35,092 bases of DNA from Candidatus Melainabacteria bacterium (GCA_012965515.1 DTSE01000167.1:1-35092); one strand, 5' to 3'; numbered from the stretch's first letter, positions 1 to 7,242 are shown. Notes: generated by a model not told the origin, from the sequence alone. Translations and numbers: made by a program.

Positions 1-407
1 AAGTGGTTCACAATCTCAATTTTGTGCTCACTAATTTTCGAACACGGGATAGTCCTGAACTCGGGATAGTCACCAATATCATGAATGCGAAGCGTCCAGG
101 GAATCACAGTTTCAGTAGCAGTAATCTTTGCACAGAGCCAATCGCGAGGACGAGCCTGATCGACCATTAGAGACAAATTCTGTGAAAGCAACTCTGGACC
201 GCCTTCATTTAAAAGAAATTGAATAGTGCGAAAGTTGCGCTCACGCTTTGCTTTATGACCAGCAGATTGATAGCGAATGCCATTTCCGTAGCAAAGTTTC
301 TTGCAGATAGTGGTGGCATTAATGCATGTCTTACTGCGTGGAAGACTAAATGCCCAGCCGACTTTGCTATTATTCGTGAGCTCCAAACCATAGTCACGCT
401 TTGTCAT
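1..407 (-). CDS. GP88-like protein, 5' part only (runs off the left edge)
   Basis: An open frame starts at ATG 407 and stays open for 135 codons to the window edge, so only the N-terminal part is visible. An in-frame TGA lies at 413-411, and a GAGGG ribosome-binding site sits 8 bases before the ATG. The product has a cysteine pattern SLPRSKTC-x6-C-x3-CY at about residues 22-41, and later WTLRIHDIGDYPEF. This combination (C...C...CY, then R-[IW]-H-x-x-GD-[FY]) is what I associate with the phage gene-product-88 family and related replication-associated proteins. The biochemical role of that family is not established to my knowledge. It may be a remnant of a mobile element bordering the defence genes. 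Family call moderate; coding status good. Confidence 0.62.
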   Translation of the reverse strand, partial: MTKRDYGLELTNNSKVGWAFSLPRSKTCINATTICKKLCYGNGIRYQSAGHKAKRERNFRTIQFLLNEGGPELLSQNLSLMVDQARPRDWLCAKITATETVIPWTLRIHDIGDYPEFRTIPCSKISEHKIEIVNH

Positions 408-441
408 TTCTCAAGCCCTCATGCTGGTGTTTCAGCAGCTC

Positions 442-563
442 GCGCTGCAAAAACGCCCAGCCGCCTCGGCTCCGCTGTGCGGCTGAACAGAGAATTAGAC
501 GTCAGACATGATTACCCAAACGCACTGCGGTGGCGCCGAGGCGGCATAATGGGCGAACAGCGC
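442..563. repeat. Three-arm inverted repeat (structured RNA or palindromic element)
   Basis: Three arms pair in register across a centre of about 64 bases. GCGCTG 442-447 pairs with CAGCGC 558-563, CGCCCA 454-459 with TGGGCG 550-555, and GCCGCCTCGGC 460-470 with GCCGAGGCGGC 535-545. The 23 paired positions are all complementary and separated by short internal loops. The element fills most of the gap between the GP88-like gene and the DAC-like gene, and is GC-richer than its surroundings. Both flanking genes are read leftward, so it could be a structured untranslated RNA, a factor-dependent terminator or a palindromic repeat element. I see no T-run. An open frame across it on the plus strand is not convincing. 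Confidence 0.6.
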
Positions 564-662
564 GCACCATCTACCTAGGTTTCAATGGTGGTTTCGCCAA
601 AACAAAGCAGCCGGCTTGACGAATAATCTAGAGAGAAGCAATAGCCTATTCAAAGCTCGCGC

Positions 663-2114
663 TTACTTCGAGTTCAACCACTCACTCAGTTTCGGTGGAG
701 AATGTTTGCATTCGTGATCTCTCACATACTTTTCAATTACAGCAGCCGTCTCGCCGCCTTCAAAAATAGTGACCGGTCCGTCTTCTGAAACAACAAGGAC
801 GACCATATTTTCAGTTTTGCGACTGTATCTCTGCGCAGAGTTGAAGCGAGCTCCACGAGAAAGTTCTTCGGTATCACCAGATTCACCGTCCAAAAGACAG
901 GCAAAAGCGCACAAGTGAAGCTTATTAACGTCGATGTGGACAGCTCCATCAACTTTACACATATCTGAGAAGAGATTGAAAGTGTCTTCATTCAATGCAA
1001 CAGGAGTTTCTAGTTTCTGTCCGCTCAACCTGCGCTTACAAGGTTCACCTGAGTCCAGAAGGAGAGTACATCCAAAATGCTCATTGCGAGCAGTTGTAAC
1101 TAACTTATTGACGAACTCTTGAACACGCAGTTTCGTCGCGGCATCAAGCCTAGACAAGGATTTTGTTTGGTTGTTTATGTCCAAAGTCCATTTGCTTTCG
1201 ATAGCTCTAAAGGTCCCATTACTAATTTGACAAAGTGGAACTTTGTTCAGGGTTAGTGTGAGCTTTCCACGATCGAAAGAAGCCAAAAGCGGACTTTTAA
1301 TGGATTTTCTGTGAGAGAAACCGACAATGTTTCCAGCAATAGCCACCAGCTGATAGTCATCACTGGTAGCGGTCAAAAACTTTCTAACATGTTTGAATTT
1401 GTCGATGGCTACCGGCGTCTTCAGAGGATAGTCCACTTTTGGTTGACCGGTCGGATTTCGGTCAAAGATTGCCAAAGTGCCTGAGCAACCGGATCCTTCT
1501 TCTTTGACGGTCGCAATTTCCATAAGCGATTCAAGAACGATCTCAGCATCGGCCTGACCACCTGCCAAAGTGCGCGGGAACATCTGCTCCATTATTACTT
1601 CTCTAACAACATCGAATGCGGCATGTTCAGCAAGTCGGCCTCCACCAATTTGCGTTCCAATGTTCATCTCGCCATCCGGCCTAAGCAATGGAAGCTGTGC
1701 AAAAAGAATCCATTGATCAAGCAAGCTGCCTGGGCTTTCACTCTGGTGTCGCTCGACAAACCACATGTGAAAAAAGACATCGTTTGACTGCTCGATCAAA
1801 CAATAAAGGTCATTGGAGAGTCGGGGTCTTGTCCGAACAGTCTCGGAAATTTTGTCAATCTTAGTTTGCCGGGGAACAGCGTCAGCGCTCTGGAAATAAG
1901 CACTGATATCTGGTTTATATTTTTCCAAAAGCCCGGTCGTGTCGTAAACTGAGAAATCATTTGCTTCCGCAACATCAGACGAGTAGATAAGCGCAGCTCG
2001 CGTGGCTCGACCAAAGAATTTGGTGAGCCCAGACTGCAAACCTTGTTTGACGATGTGAACTGACAATGAGCGTTGCATGATTGAATTTGTATTCCCGCCA
2101 AGAACAGGTATCAA
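663..2114 (-). CDS. DisA/DAC-like domain protein of a ubiquitin-like operon (putative nucleotide sensor)
   Basis: The protein has 483 residues from a TTG start at 2114. An ATG at 2078 (residue 13, MQRSLSVH) is an equally plausible start, and neither has a clear ribosome-binding site. Residues about 345-455 match the diadenylate-cyclase (DisA_N/CdaA) fold in order: a GCTLLLDSG strand, an L..G..L....L...F segment, DGAVHI at 389-394, then GARFNSAQRYS at 421-431 and MVVLVVSEDG. Active cyclases need both DGA and an RHR motif (G-T-R-H-R). Here RHR is replaced by RFN, so cyclase activity is doubtful and nucleotide binding more likely. Residues 1-330 match nothing I recognise. The gene is last in the Ubl/E2/JAB-E1 operon, 114 bases after the JAB-E1 stop. 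I infer a sensor or effector for that conjugation system. Confidence 0.8.
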   Translation of the reverse strand: MIPVLGGNTNSIMQRSLSVHIVKQGLQSGLTKFFGRATRAALIYSSDVAEANDFSVYDTTGLLEKYKPDISAYFQSADAVPRQTKIDKISETVRTRPRLSNDLYCLIEQSNDVFFHMWFVERHQSESPGSLLDQWILFAQLPLLRPDGEMNIGTQIGGGRLAEHAAFDVVREVIMEQMFPRTLAGGQADAEIVLESLMEIATVKEEGSGCSGTLAIFDRNPTGQPKVDYPLKTPVAIDKFKHVRKFLTATSDDYQLVAIAGNIVGFSHRKSIKSPLLASFDRGKLTLTLNKVPLCQISNGTFRAIESKWTLDINNQTKSLSRLDAATKLRVQEFVNKLVTTARNEHFGCTLLLDSGEPCKRRLSGQKLETPVALNEDTFNLFSDMCKVDGAVHIDVNKLHLCAFACLLDGESGDTEELSRGARFNSAQRYSRKTENMVVLVVSEDGPVTIFEGGETAAVIEKYVRDHECKHSPPKLSEWLNSK

Positions 2115-2228
2115 AACTCAAATCAAATTGATGGATATAGAACTCTCATAAACGGCCATAGAACATTAAAACCAGCTGGTAGTCGCCAAAAGCCAAATGC
2201 TGGTTTCCATAAGAATCAGTTCTGAAGT

Positions 2229-3533
2229 CTATGGATCTCCCAAAGCGTCCAGCGGGTAGTGCGGGCAGCCGCGGTCACTGACGTATTCAAAACGTGGATG
2301 GTCAGTAAGATTGTCGCTGTTGCCATCGTAGCTCTTATAAATCAGACCAGGTTTGGACTTTCTCCAATCAGTGACTAGGTCGACTGCGATTCCAACTGCC
2401 GTAGAAGCTAAGACTCCATTTGGCCAAACCACCTGTGGATTGATGCCGGCATCTCCATATCTTGCCGCTTCCGCTGCAAGGTTTCTCTCATTCAAAAATC
2501 CAATGCAATGAAAGCAAGGATAACCGGGCAGGGACAAAATGACTTGTCCAGCCATTCGAGGTGGCTTTCCCGTCATTTCAGTAACGTCCATTCCTACGTC
2601 AATAAGCGGAATGAGATATCTACGGCAGGCAGCTTCCAGTTGTCGGCGCTCATCGAAACCATCAAGGCAGCCGAAAACGATATCGCAGCTTCGCAGAGAT
2701 TCCGGAAAGTCTTGCCAACGGGCGGGGACAGGCTCCGTGTTAGCTAAGCCATTAATGCTTGTTATCACTCTATCGGCAATAGAAATTTTGAGACGACCTT
2801 TGAGAACATCATCTTCGGTTCCACCAACAAGACGATTCAGATTTGAACAGTCTATTGCTTGGGCGTCAAAGAGTGCAAAGTTAGCAAAACCTGTATGGCT
2901 AGCCTGCTGTGCGATATGAGAACCGCCACCACTGAGTCCGACGATGCCAATTTTCAACGAATCAATTCGCTCAGGAGCATCATGACCGAGAAAAGTCTGT
3001 CGACTAAAGCGGTCACTGTTAGCGAATTTAGGCAGCGCACTGAGCACCTGTGTTGGATGTCCAACGACAGTTATGCGGTCGACTGGTCGAAGGATATCGT
3101 TAGGCATGCACACTTCAGCATATGCCTTATCTCGTCCAAAGACCAGCATTCCATGCGGCACGCCAGGATTTGTGAAAGTCAAACTTTGAACGATTCGCGG
3201 AATTTCTCGCCTATCCATCGGACTAAATGAGGGTATTCCGGGAAAATCGTGCATGTGTATATGAAAGATTCCGACATCATCGCTTAGCGAGGACTGAAGC
3301 GCGTTTCGGATTGCCTCGCTGTTTATACGTGCGCCAGCGTACTCATCAGCGATGTACTGATCGTCTGGAACAGACCAATATTCCGCAAGAAATATGATCG
3401 GATTGGAGCTCTTCTCATTACCTATTCTGGCGCGACAGAAGCCAATTCGCTCATAGGCAAACGAATGCGGTCTACCCATGTCAGCCATTATTCTGTTGTA
3501 GAGTTGGCGTGCAATTCTGACTTGAGTTTTCAT
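2229..3533 (-). CDS. JAB/JAMM deubiquitinase - E1 (ThiF) fusion
   Basis: Start chosen at ATG 3533, which overlaps the E2 stop codon in the four bases ATGA; an upstream extension to 3647 would bury 118 bases of the E2 gene. Residues 20-150 form a JAB/JAMM metalloprotease: E28 in a FAYERIGF segment, HMH at 93-95, and S104-P-M-D107, with an eight-residue gap instead of the usual seven. Residues 190-430 form an E1/ThiF adenylating domain: nucleotide loop IVGLSGGGSH at 197-206, D223 and D228, SNLNRL at 230-235, D291, and Cys340-x2-Cys343, with another Cys (RGCPHY) near the end. Known families of this type adenylate the C-terminal glycine of a ubiquitin-like protein and trim or remove it. The substrate should be the Ubl encoded two genes upstream. 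Confidence 0.92.
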   Translation of the reverse strand: MKTQVRIARQLYNRIMADMGRPHSFAYERIGFCRARIGNEKSSNPIIFLAEYWSVPDDQYIADEYAGARINSEAIRNALQSSLSDDVGIFHIHMHDFPGIPSFSPMDRREIPRIVQSLTFTNPGVPHGMLVFGRDKAYAEVCMPNDILRPVDRITVVGHPTQVLSALPKFANSDRFSRQTFLGHDAPERIDSLKIGIVGLSGGGSHIAQQASHTGFANFALFDAQAIDCSNLNRLVGGTEDDVLKGRLKISIADRVITSINGLANTEPVPARWQDFPESLRSCDIVFGCLDGFDERRQLEAACRRYLIPLIDVGMDVTEMTGKPPRMAGQVILSLPGYPCFHCIGFLNERNLAAEAARYGDAGINPQVVWPNGVLASTAVGIAVDLVTDWRKSKPGLIYKSYDGNSDNLTDHPRFEYVSDRGCPHYPLDALGDP

Positions 3534-3883
3534 CGTACTGCCCTCAAATGCATAGCAACCATTTGCGCCAAAGTCAGGCCAGGTTTTGTTCTCCACGAGA
3601 AGGCGTACCAGTTTCTCGAGAGCATATGAACACCTTGGGCGTTCCAATTAAGCGCTTCCTGATGAGTTCGGTTGGCAAAGGTTGGCTGTTGCGAGTAGAA
3701 AAGCCGAGAATCGTAGCCATCCATGTGTACAGGACGAAGAAGCAGGTCAACAGTGGCAGGAGTTGCTCCCCCAGGAAGGGAAACATTAGGTAGCAAGAAA
3801 TAGGGTGTGCCACCTTCTTCCATCTGTTTCACGTCAGGATATATAGAACGAAGTTCGTCAATTTGCTCGATTGGAAATTGCAT
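3530..3883 (-). CDS. E2-like protein, prokaryotic E2 family E type, without cysteine
   Basis: The 117-residue protein starts at ATG 3883, sharing one base with the Ubl stop codon (TAATG). GGAGG, nine bases upstream, lies within the Gly-Gly codons of the Ubl gene. The central part (LPNVSLPGG, then VDLLLRPVHMDGYDSRLFYSQ, then RNWYAFSWRTKPGLTLAQM) resembles the prokaryotic E2/UBC family E that accompanies Ubl, E1 and JAB genes. The sequence contains no cysteine at all, so it cannot form the thioester of a canonical E2. It may be a non-catalytic E2-fold adaptor, or conjugation may go directly from E1. Family call is from motif recall, not a search. Confidence 0.82.
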   Translation of the reverse strand: MQFPIEQIDELRSIYPDVKQMEEGGTPYFLLPNVSLPGGATPATVDLLLRPVHMDGYDSRLFYSQQPTFANRTHQEALNWNAQGVHMLSRNWYAFSWRTKPGLTLAQMVAMHLRAVR

Positions 3884-4140
3884 TAGGAGGAACCTCCATC
3901 TCTTGGGTGGGAGATGAATTTCTCGCCGCCCTTTATTTCCAGGGTGGCGTCGTCGGCTATTGGCTCTAGATTGCCGTGACGGACTTGCTCGACTTCATCA
4001 GCCGGGGGTATTTCAGCCCAATCCTTTAATGAAGTCACTTTCAAAGGACCGCGGGGAATTTTGTATTCAACACGGTTGATCTTGATTTCTACCAGATCAC
4101 GCTCTGGGTGCGGCTTGCTAGCATTTGATGTTGTCTGCAT
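3883..4140 (-). CDS. Ubiquitin-like protein ending in Gly-Gly-Ser-Ser (multiubiquitin-domain type)
   Basis: An 85-residue protein starts at ATG 4140, with AGAGG nine bases upstream. After a polar 16-residue tail comes a beta-grasp-like domain: VEIKINRVEYKIPRG at about 17-31, IPPADEVEQV, then IKGGEKFISHPRDGGSS to the end. The last residues are R80-D-G82-G83-S-S, so removal of Ser-Ser by a JAB peptidase would expose a Gly-Gly C-terminus ready for adenylation, as in eukaryotic ubiquitin precursors. It is the first gene of the Ubl/E2/JAB-E1/DAC-like operon. I see only one Ubl domain, whereas related proteins often carry two or more. Whether it tags proteins, and which, cannot be told from sequence. 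Confidence 0.88.
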   Translation of the reverse strand: MQTTSNASKPHPERDLVEIKINRVEYKIPRGPLKVTSLKDWAEIPPADEVEQVRHGNLEPIADDATLEIKGGEKFISHPRDGGSS

Positions 4141-4163
4141 CTGTGAAAACCTCTATTAAGGAA

Positions 4164-4176
4164 GGGGAATTTCCCC
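4164..4176. promoter_or_regulatory. Inverted repeat GGGGAATTTCCCC in the Ubl operon leader
   Basis: Perfect six-base arms (GGGGAA / TTCCCC) flank a single central T. It lies between the predicted -10 box and the ribosome-binding site of the Ubl gene, where it could be a repressor site or a leader hairpin. Confidence 0.4.
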
Positions 4177-4185
4177 ACACTAAAT

Positions 4186-4215
4186 ATTATAGCGGTTTTA
4201 AACAAACAAATCCAA
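4186..4215 (-). promoter_or_regulatory. Predicted sigma-70-type promoter of the Ubl operon
   Basis: On the minus strand TTGGAT (4215-4210) and a perfect TATAAT (4191-4186) are separated by 18 bases. The -10 box is 45 bases before the Ubl start codon. Prediction by eye. Confidence 0.5.
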
Positions 4216-4363
4216 TATTCGCCACAGAATAATACGATTTAACAAACATTTTACATTATCAAGAAGCTCAAAATGGTATGTCTGTATATACAATAAATAC
4301 CCTTGTCAGCAACAGCCTATGATGCCAAAATGTTGCGGAGTCGGCATTTGCAGGAACAAGGTA

Positions 4364-4654
4364 ATGGATTTTGAGTCATTAAAACAACTGCTGAAAAGCA
4401 ACGAAATGGAAGAGGCTCAGTATGCTCAATCCAACGACATCTTCAACATCTTCTGTAAGAAGGACGGTGATCATATCAACACTATTCAGGTGATTGACGA
4501 TGAAAAGGCTCAAGGACGATTAGCCGTTACAGCCCACGCTCTCAACTTACTAGAGCGGGCAATCAAAGCTCATCTTGAACTTCATCAACCAGACTATAAC
4601 CTATCACTCTTTGAAGATGCATCCACAGAGGCAGTGACACAGAGCCAGTTTTAA
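4364..4654 (+). CDS. Hypothetical small acidic protein
   Basis: The start is set at ATG 4364 (MDFESLKQLL), preceded by AGGA eight bases upstream; the frame is open back to 4319 but without a ribosome-binding site. The 96-residue product is mostly charged and helical-looking, with one cysteine and no membrane segment. I do not recognise a family. It diverges from the Ubl operon and lies 51 bases upstream of the next plus-strand gene, with which it may be co-transcribed. A role in the neighbouring defence-like operon is possible but unsupported by the sequence. Confidence 0.55.
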   Translation: MDFESLKQLLKSNEMEEAQYAQSNDIFNIFCKKDGDHINTIQVIDDEKAQGRLAVTAHALNLLERAIKAHLELHQPDYNLSLFEDASTEAVTQSQF

Positions 4655-4705
4655 GTACATCCCGTTGCATACCATTCAGCAATTCGAATTTAAAGTTGAG
4701 GAACC

Positions 4706-5119
4706 ATGACTATCAATACGACACTAATGAGCACAACGGCAGTTGCTCGCAAACTAGAAGGAAGCAACAAGTGGACGGTGCATTCACCAGCAGCTTCATT
4801 TCACTCAACAGGACAGGACAGACCATCGGCGCTCACAAAATACATTGAGATGATCGGTGCTCATATGTACGCCCAACAAAAACAAGCGTCTCTTGCGACT
4901 AGAGGCCGTGGGCGCCCGAGCAAAAACTATGACGCTCACTTGCATATCCAAGTCGAGAAGGCCGTAAAAGAGCGGTTTGACGAAATCGCCACCGTATACG
5001 ATCTTTCTCAAAGTGAAACGATTGTTTTCCTTCTAGATTCCTTTGAGATTTTGCGACAAGAATTTGTTCAACAGAGTGAGATGGACGAGGCCGAACGTCG
5101 GGTTCTACAGCCAGCGTAG
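4706..5119 (+). CDS. Putative DNA-binding protein with AT-hook-like segment and RHH-like C-terminus
   Basis: A 137-residue protein starts at ATG 4706, with TGAGGA six bases upstream. The middle holds RGRGRPSK (about residues 65-72), an AT-hook-like basic patch. It is followed by a segment of the type L-H-I-Q-V-E-K-A-V-K-E-R-F-D-E-I-A with SQSETIVFLLDS, which reads like the strand-helix-helix of ribbon-helix-helix (CopG/Arc) proteins. The N-terminal half (SNKWTVHSPAASFHS) is unassigned. It could regulate its own cluster or the divergent Ubl operon. DNA binding is inferred from these two patches only. Confidence 0.62.
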   Translation: MTINTTLMSTTAVARKLEGSNKWTVHSPAASFHSTGQDRPSALTKYIEMIGAHMYAQQKQASLATRGRGRPSKNYDAHLHIQVEKAVKERFDEIATVYDLSQSETIVFLLDSFEILRQEFVQQSEMDEAERRVLQPA

Positions 5120-5303
5120 CTCGTCAACACACATTCTGAACAAATTTGCTTTTTCGGACAGATGCTTGAGAAAAGTATTTCTCAGACTATCGATTGTCTT
5201 GGATTTCCGCAAATTGACCTGGCATGCATATTTTCTGTTCCTGCTGCATCTGCGCCGACAATTTTTCTGCTTAACAAGAAAATTCGGACATCACAGTAAG
5301 CAG
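5120..5303. other. Convergent intergenic gap with a small hairpin
   Basis: The gap separates the ends of two convergent genes. TGAGAAA (5167-5173) and TTTCTCA (5178-5184) form a seven-base stem with a four-base loop, a weak candidate for a bidirectional terminator; there is no strong T-run. A plus-strand open frame here is not supported. Confidence 0.3.
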
Positions 5304-6125
5304 TTATGGGTTGTTTCCAGGATTTCCGAAACGATAACGACGTGTCGTTGTAGTCGACCAATTGGGACTTGCAGGAGGCTGTTCATAAAGGCGCTTACAA
5401 AGCCAGATTAGCAAACCCCAACCGCTAGTCGCCATTTCTTCAGTCACCGGTTCCCACTCCGGATGCGCTCCATTACGGCCAAGAGTTCGTATTTCATGTG
5501 CACTATTGGCCTCTTCAAGTTTGAGCCTGTTTAGAGCACATAATTCATCGATCTGATCTTTCAAATCTCCCTTCGAACATCCAAGATCGGCACAGATTGA
5601 ATGTACTGTCCTACGAGCCATGGCTCCAAAAGCGTTCCAGCATTTGTTCTGAAGGCAAGCTTGTGACTCAATCACATCATCTCGAACATTCGATGGCAAA
5701 CCCTGTAAAAGGTTCGCAGTTAGTTGATCATCGGACGCATGCCTGATGCTTGGAGAAATGTTTGCCGTAATTTGAGTTTGATGAACACTGGGTCCAGAAA
5801 AGTTCAAGGCTTCTCTGTAAAAACTTTCAGCTTCAACATCCTTTCCTTGATTGATACAGGAAGCCGCTAAACCCGCCAGGACTGATTTACGATGAACATC
5901 CTGCGGCGCAAGCAACAAAAGAGCTTCACCAAAAAATTCTTCTGCTTCTTCATAGCCTTTCTGCATGAGTAGAACCCCTCCGATTGCAGCCAGAACATCG
6001 GCTCGATGAGGATCAGCATCGGACATCTCAGAAAGAACTTGTTTGAACAGAACTTCTGCTTCTTTGAATTTTCCTTGCTTTTCGAGCGAGGTTGCAAGTC
6101 CAACTTTGGCGGTTAAATCACTCAT
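5304..6125 (-). CDS. TPR - DUF4145 protein
   Basis: A 273-residue protein starts at ATG 6125, with AAGGAG nine bases upstream. Residues 5-110 contain about three tetratricopeptide-like repeats (QGKFKEAEVLFKQVL, QKGYEEAEEFFGEALLLL, QGKDVEAESFYREAL). Residues about 150-250 match the DUF4145 pattern: a helical ESQACLQNKCWNAFGAMARR segment, LKDQIDELC, then SAHEIRTLGRNGAHPE and a terminal hydrophobic helix. DUF4145 occurs in proteins near or fused to restriction and other defence enzymes, though its function is unclear. It lies 18 bases after the HNH gene, so the two probably form one operon. The last 20 residues (WSTTTTRRYRFG...) are low complexity. Confidence 0.82.
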   Translation of the reverse strand: MSDLTAKVGLATSLEKQGKFKEAEVLFKQVLSEMSDADPHRADVLAAIGGVLLMQKGYEEAEEFFGEALLLLAPQDVHRKSVLAGLAASCINQGKDVEAESFYREALNFSGPSVHQTQITANISPSIRHASDDQLTANLLQGLPSNVRDDVIESQACLQNKCWNAFGAMARRTVHSICADLGCSKGDLKDQIDELCALNRLKLEEANSAHEIRTLGRNGAHPEWEPVTEEMATSGWGLLIWLCKRLYEQPPASPNWSTTTTRRYRFGNPGNNP

Positions 6126-6143
6126 GCAAGTTCGCTCCTTAAG

Positions 6144-6902
6144 TTAAAACCCTGCCTTAAGGTCCTTTAGTGGCGGTTGGTCTAATTCCTTCAAAATAGA
6201 ATTGACGCTGTCGAGAATTTCTTGTCTTGTTTGATCAATCCAGTCGCCCAAGTCGGTGGCTTGGTGGAATCGAGAATGATGCCTGCCAAAGCGATCATGG
6301 TCCATTAACATATTGTTTAACCCAAGCTCTCTGCGCAATGCGTCGCGAATTTTTTCCAGTTTCTCAACTGCAGTGTCCATTTTTTCTCTCCAATCTCGAT
6401 GGATCAGAAATACTTTGCCCTTTGATATTGGAAGTGTTGAGTCGCCTACTTTGGTGCAGCCAGTATTGATGGCGGTAATAGTATCTGCTAAAGCGCGGTC
6501 GAAGTCAGCAAAACTTAGTTCTTGATGGAAATAAGTGCGAAAAGCGGGACGGTCCAGACACTGTGCATAAAACAAAATCAAATGTCGGTCTTCAGTCCAA
6601 GTGCGAGAGCCAGGAGCCCAATCTTGTTCTTTACGAGCAACTTTCTTGGTGAATTCGCGATGAAGTTTCAGTTCCGAGATAGAGTATCGTCGAGAAGTGC
6701 AGCCAGATGAATAGTGACTACGTTCATGAACTTCATCATGACAATTGGGACACAGCGTAATGGCGTTAGCGATTCCATCAGATCCGCCCTCGCTAAGGGG
6801 CTGAATGTGATGAACCTGGACCTGATGTAACTTCTTGCAAATGCAGCACATGCGGCCGCACTCTGCTAGCAAGCGATCAACGTCTTTCTGACTAAACGAC
6901 AT
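6144..6902 (-). CDS. HNH endonuclease-domain protein
   Basis: The start is placed at ATG 6902 (MSFSQKDVDRLL) because GAGG sits four bases upstream; the frame extends to 6950 without a ribosome-binding site. The N-terminal 60 residues are an HNH nuclease: C19-x2-C22, HHI at 31-33, a central NAITL asparagine, and CPNCHDEVH giving the second CxxC and last histidine. The remaining 190 residues contain helical segments (WREKMDTAVEKLEKIRDALRREL) that match no family I know. HNH proteins of this kind cut DNA in restriction, phage and toxin settings. With the TPR-DUF4145 gene 18 bases downstream it is a candidate two-gene defence unit. Confidence 0.85.
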   Translation of the reverse strand: MSFSQKDVDRLLAECGRMCCICKKLHQVQVHHIQPLSEGGSDGIANAITLCPNCHDEVHERSHYSSGCTSRRYSISELKLHREFTKKVARKEQDWAPGSRTWTEDRHLILFYAQCLDRPAFRTYFHQELSFADFDRALADTITAINTGCTKVGDSTLPISKGKVFLIHRDWREKMDTAVEKLEKIRDALRRELGLNNMLMDHDRFGRHHSRFHQATDLGDWIDQTRQEILDSVNSILKELDQPPLKDLKAGF

Positions 6903-7242
6903 AGCGCCTCGAGGAATTTGGGAACAAATTTTATCAGGAACGCCAAACATACCGGTTTGTCGGAAACTCCTGTCAACTTTCTTTGCTCCTTACTTCAATG
7001 AACATAGTTTCTCTCTTGCCTGATACACGCTCCTCTAACGCCCCGGATGACGTCTCAGAAAAATTTTTCAAACAGACGGTTATACCCACGAAATCCATTT
7101 GAAGACGCTTTCTCGCCTCTTGTCGCTCACCGCGTCGTCGTGAGGGGAGGTGAAAAGAAGTCCGTTGAGCCTGAGCACAAAAAATCAAAAAATGCTGAAC
7201 AAAACTAGAGAGTCCAGCATCAGGTCACTGACTAGCGCACCC
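6903..7242. other. Intergenic gap of about 340 bases, no supported gene
   Basis: A 71-codon minus-strand frame (6973-7188) has no ribosome-binding site and an arginine-rich, unremarkable product, so I do not call it. No clear promoter or terminator stands out. The promoter of the HNH gene should be here. Confidence 0.3.

Noticed and set aside
209..397. 62-codon minus-strand frame inside the GP88-like gene
   Set aside because: It is in another frame of a longer open frame (407 to 1) that has a ribosome-binding site and family motifs.
442..563. Inverted repeat as an integron attC site
   Set aside because: The size fits, but I find no RYYYAAC/GTTRRRY core pair in the right places, and no integrase or cassette is nearby.
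219..578. 119-codon plus-strand frame at the left edge
   Set aside because: It lies antisense to the GP88-like gene and through the inverted repeat; composition and lack of a ribosome-binding site argue against it.
6973..7188. 71-codon minus-strand frame before the HNH gene
   Set aside because: No start signal, arginine-rich product without family features.
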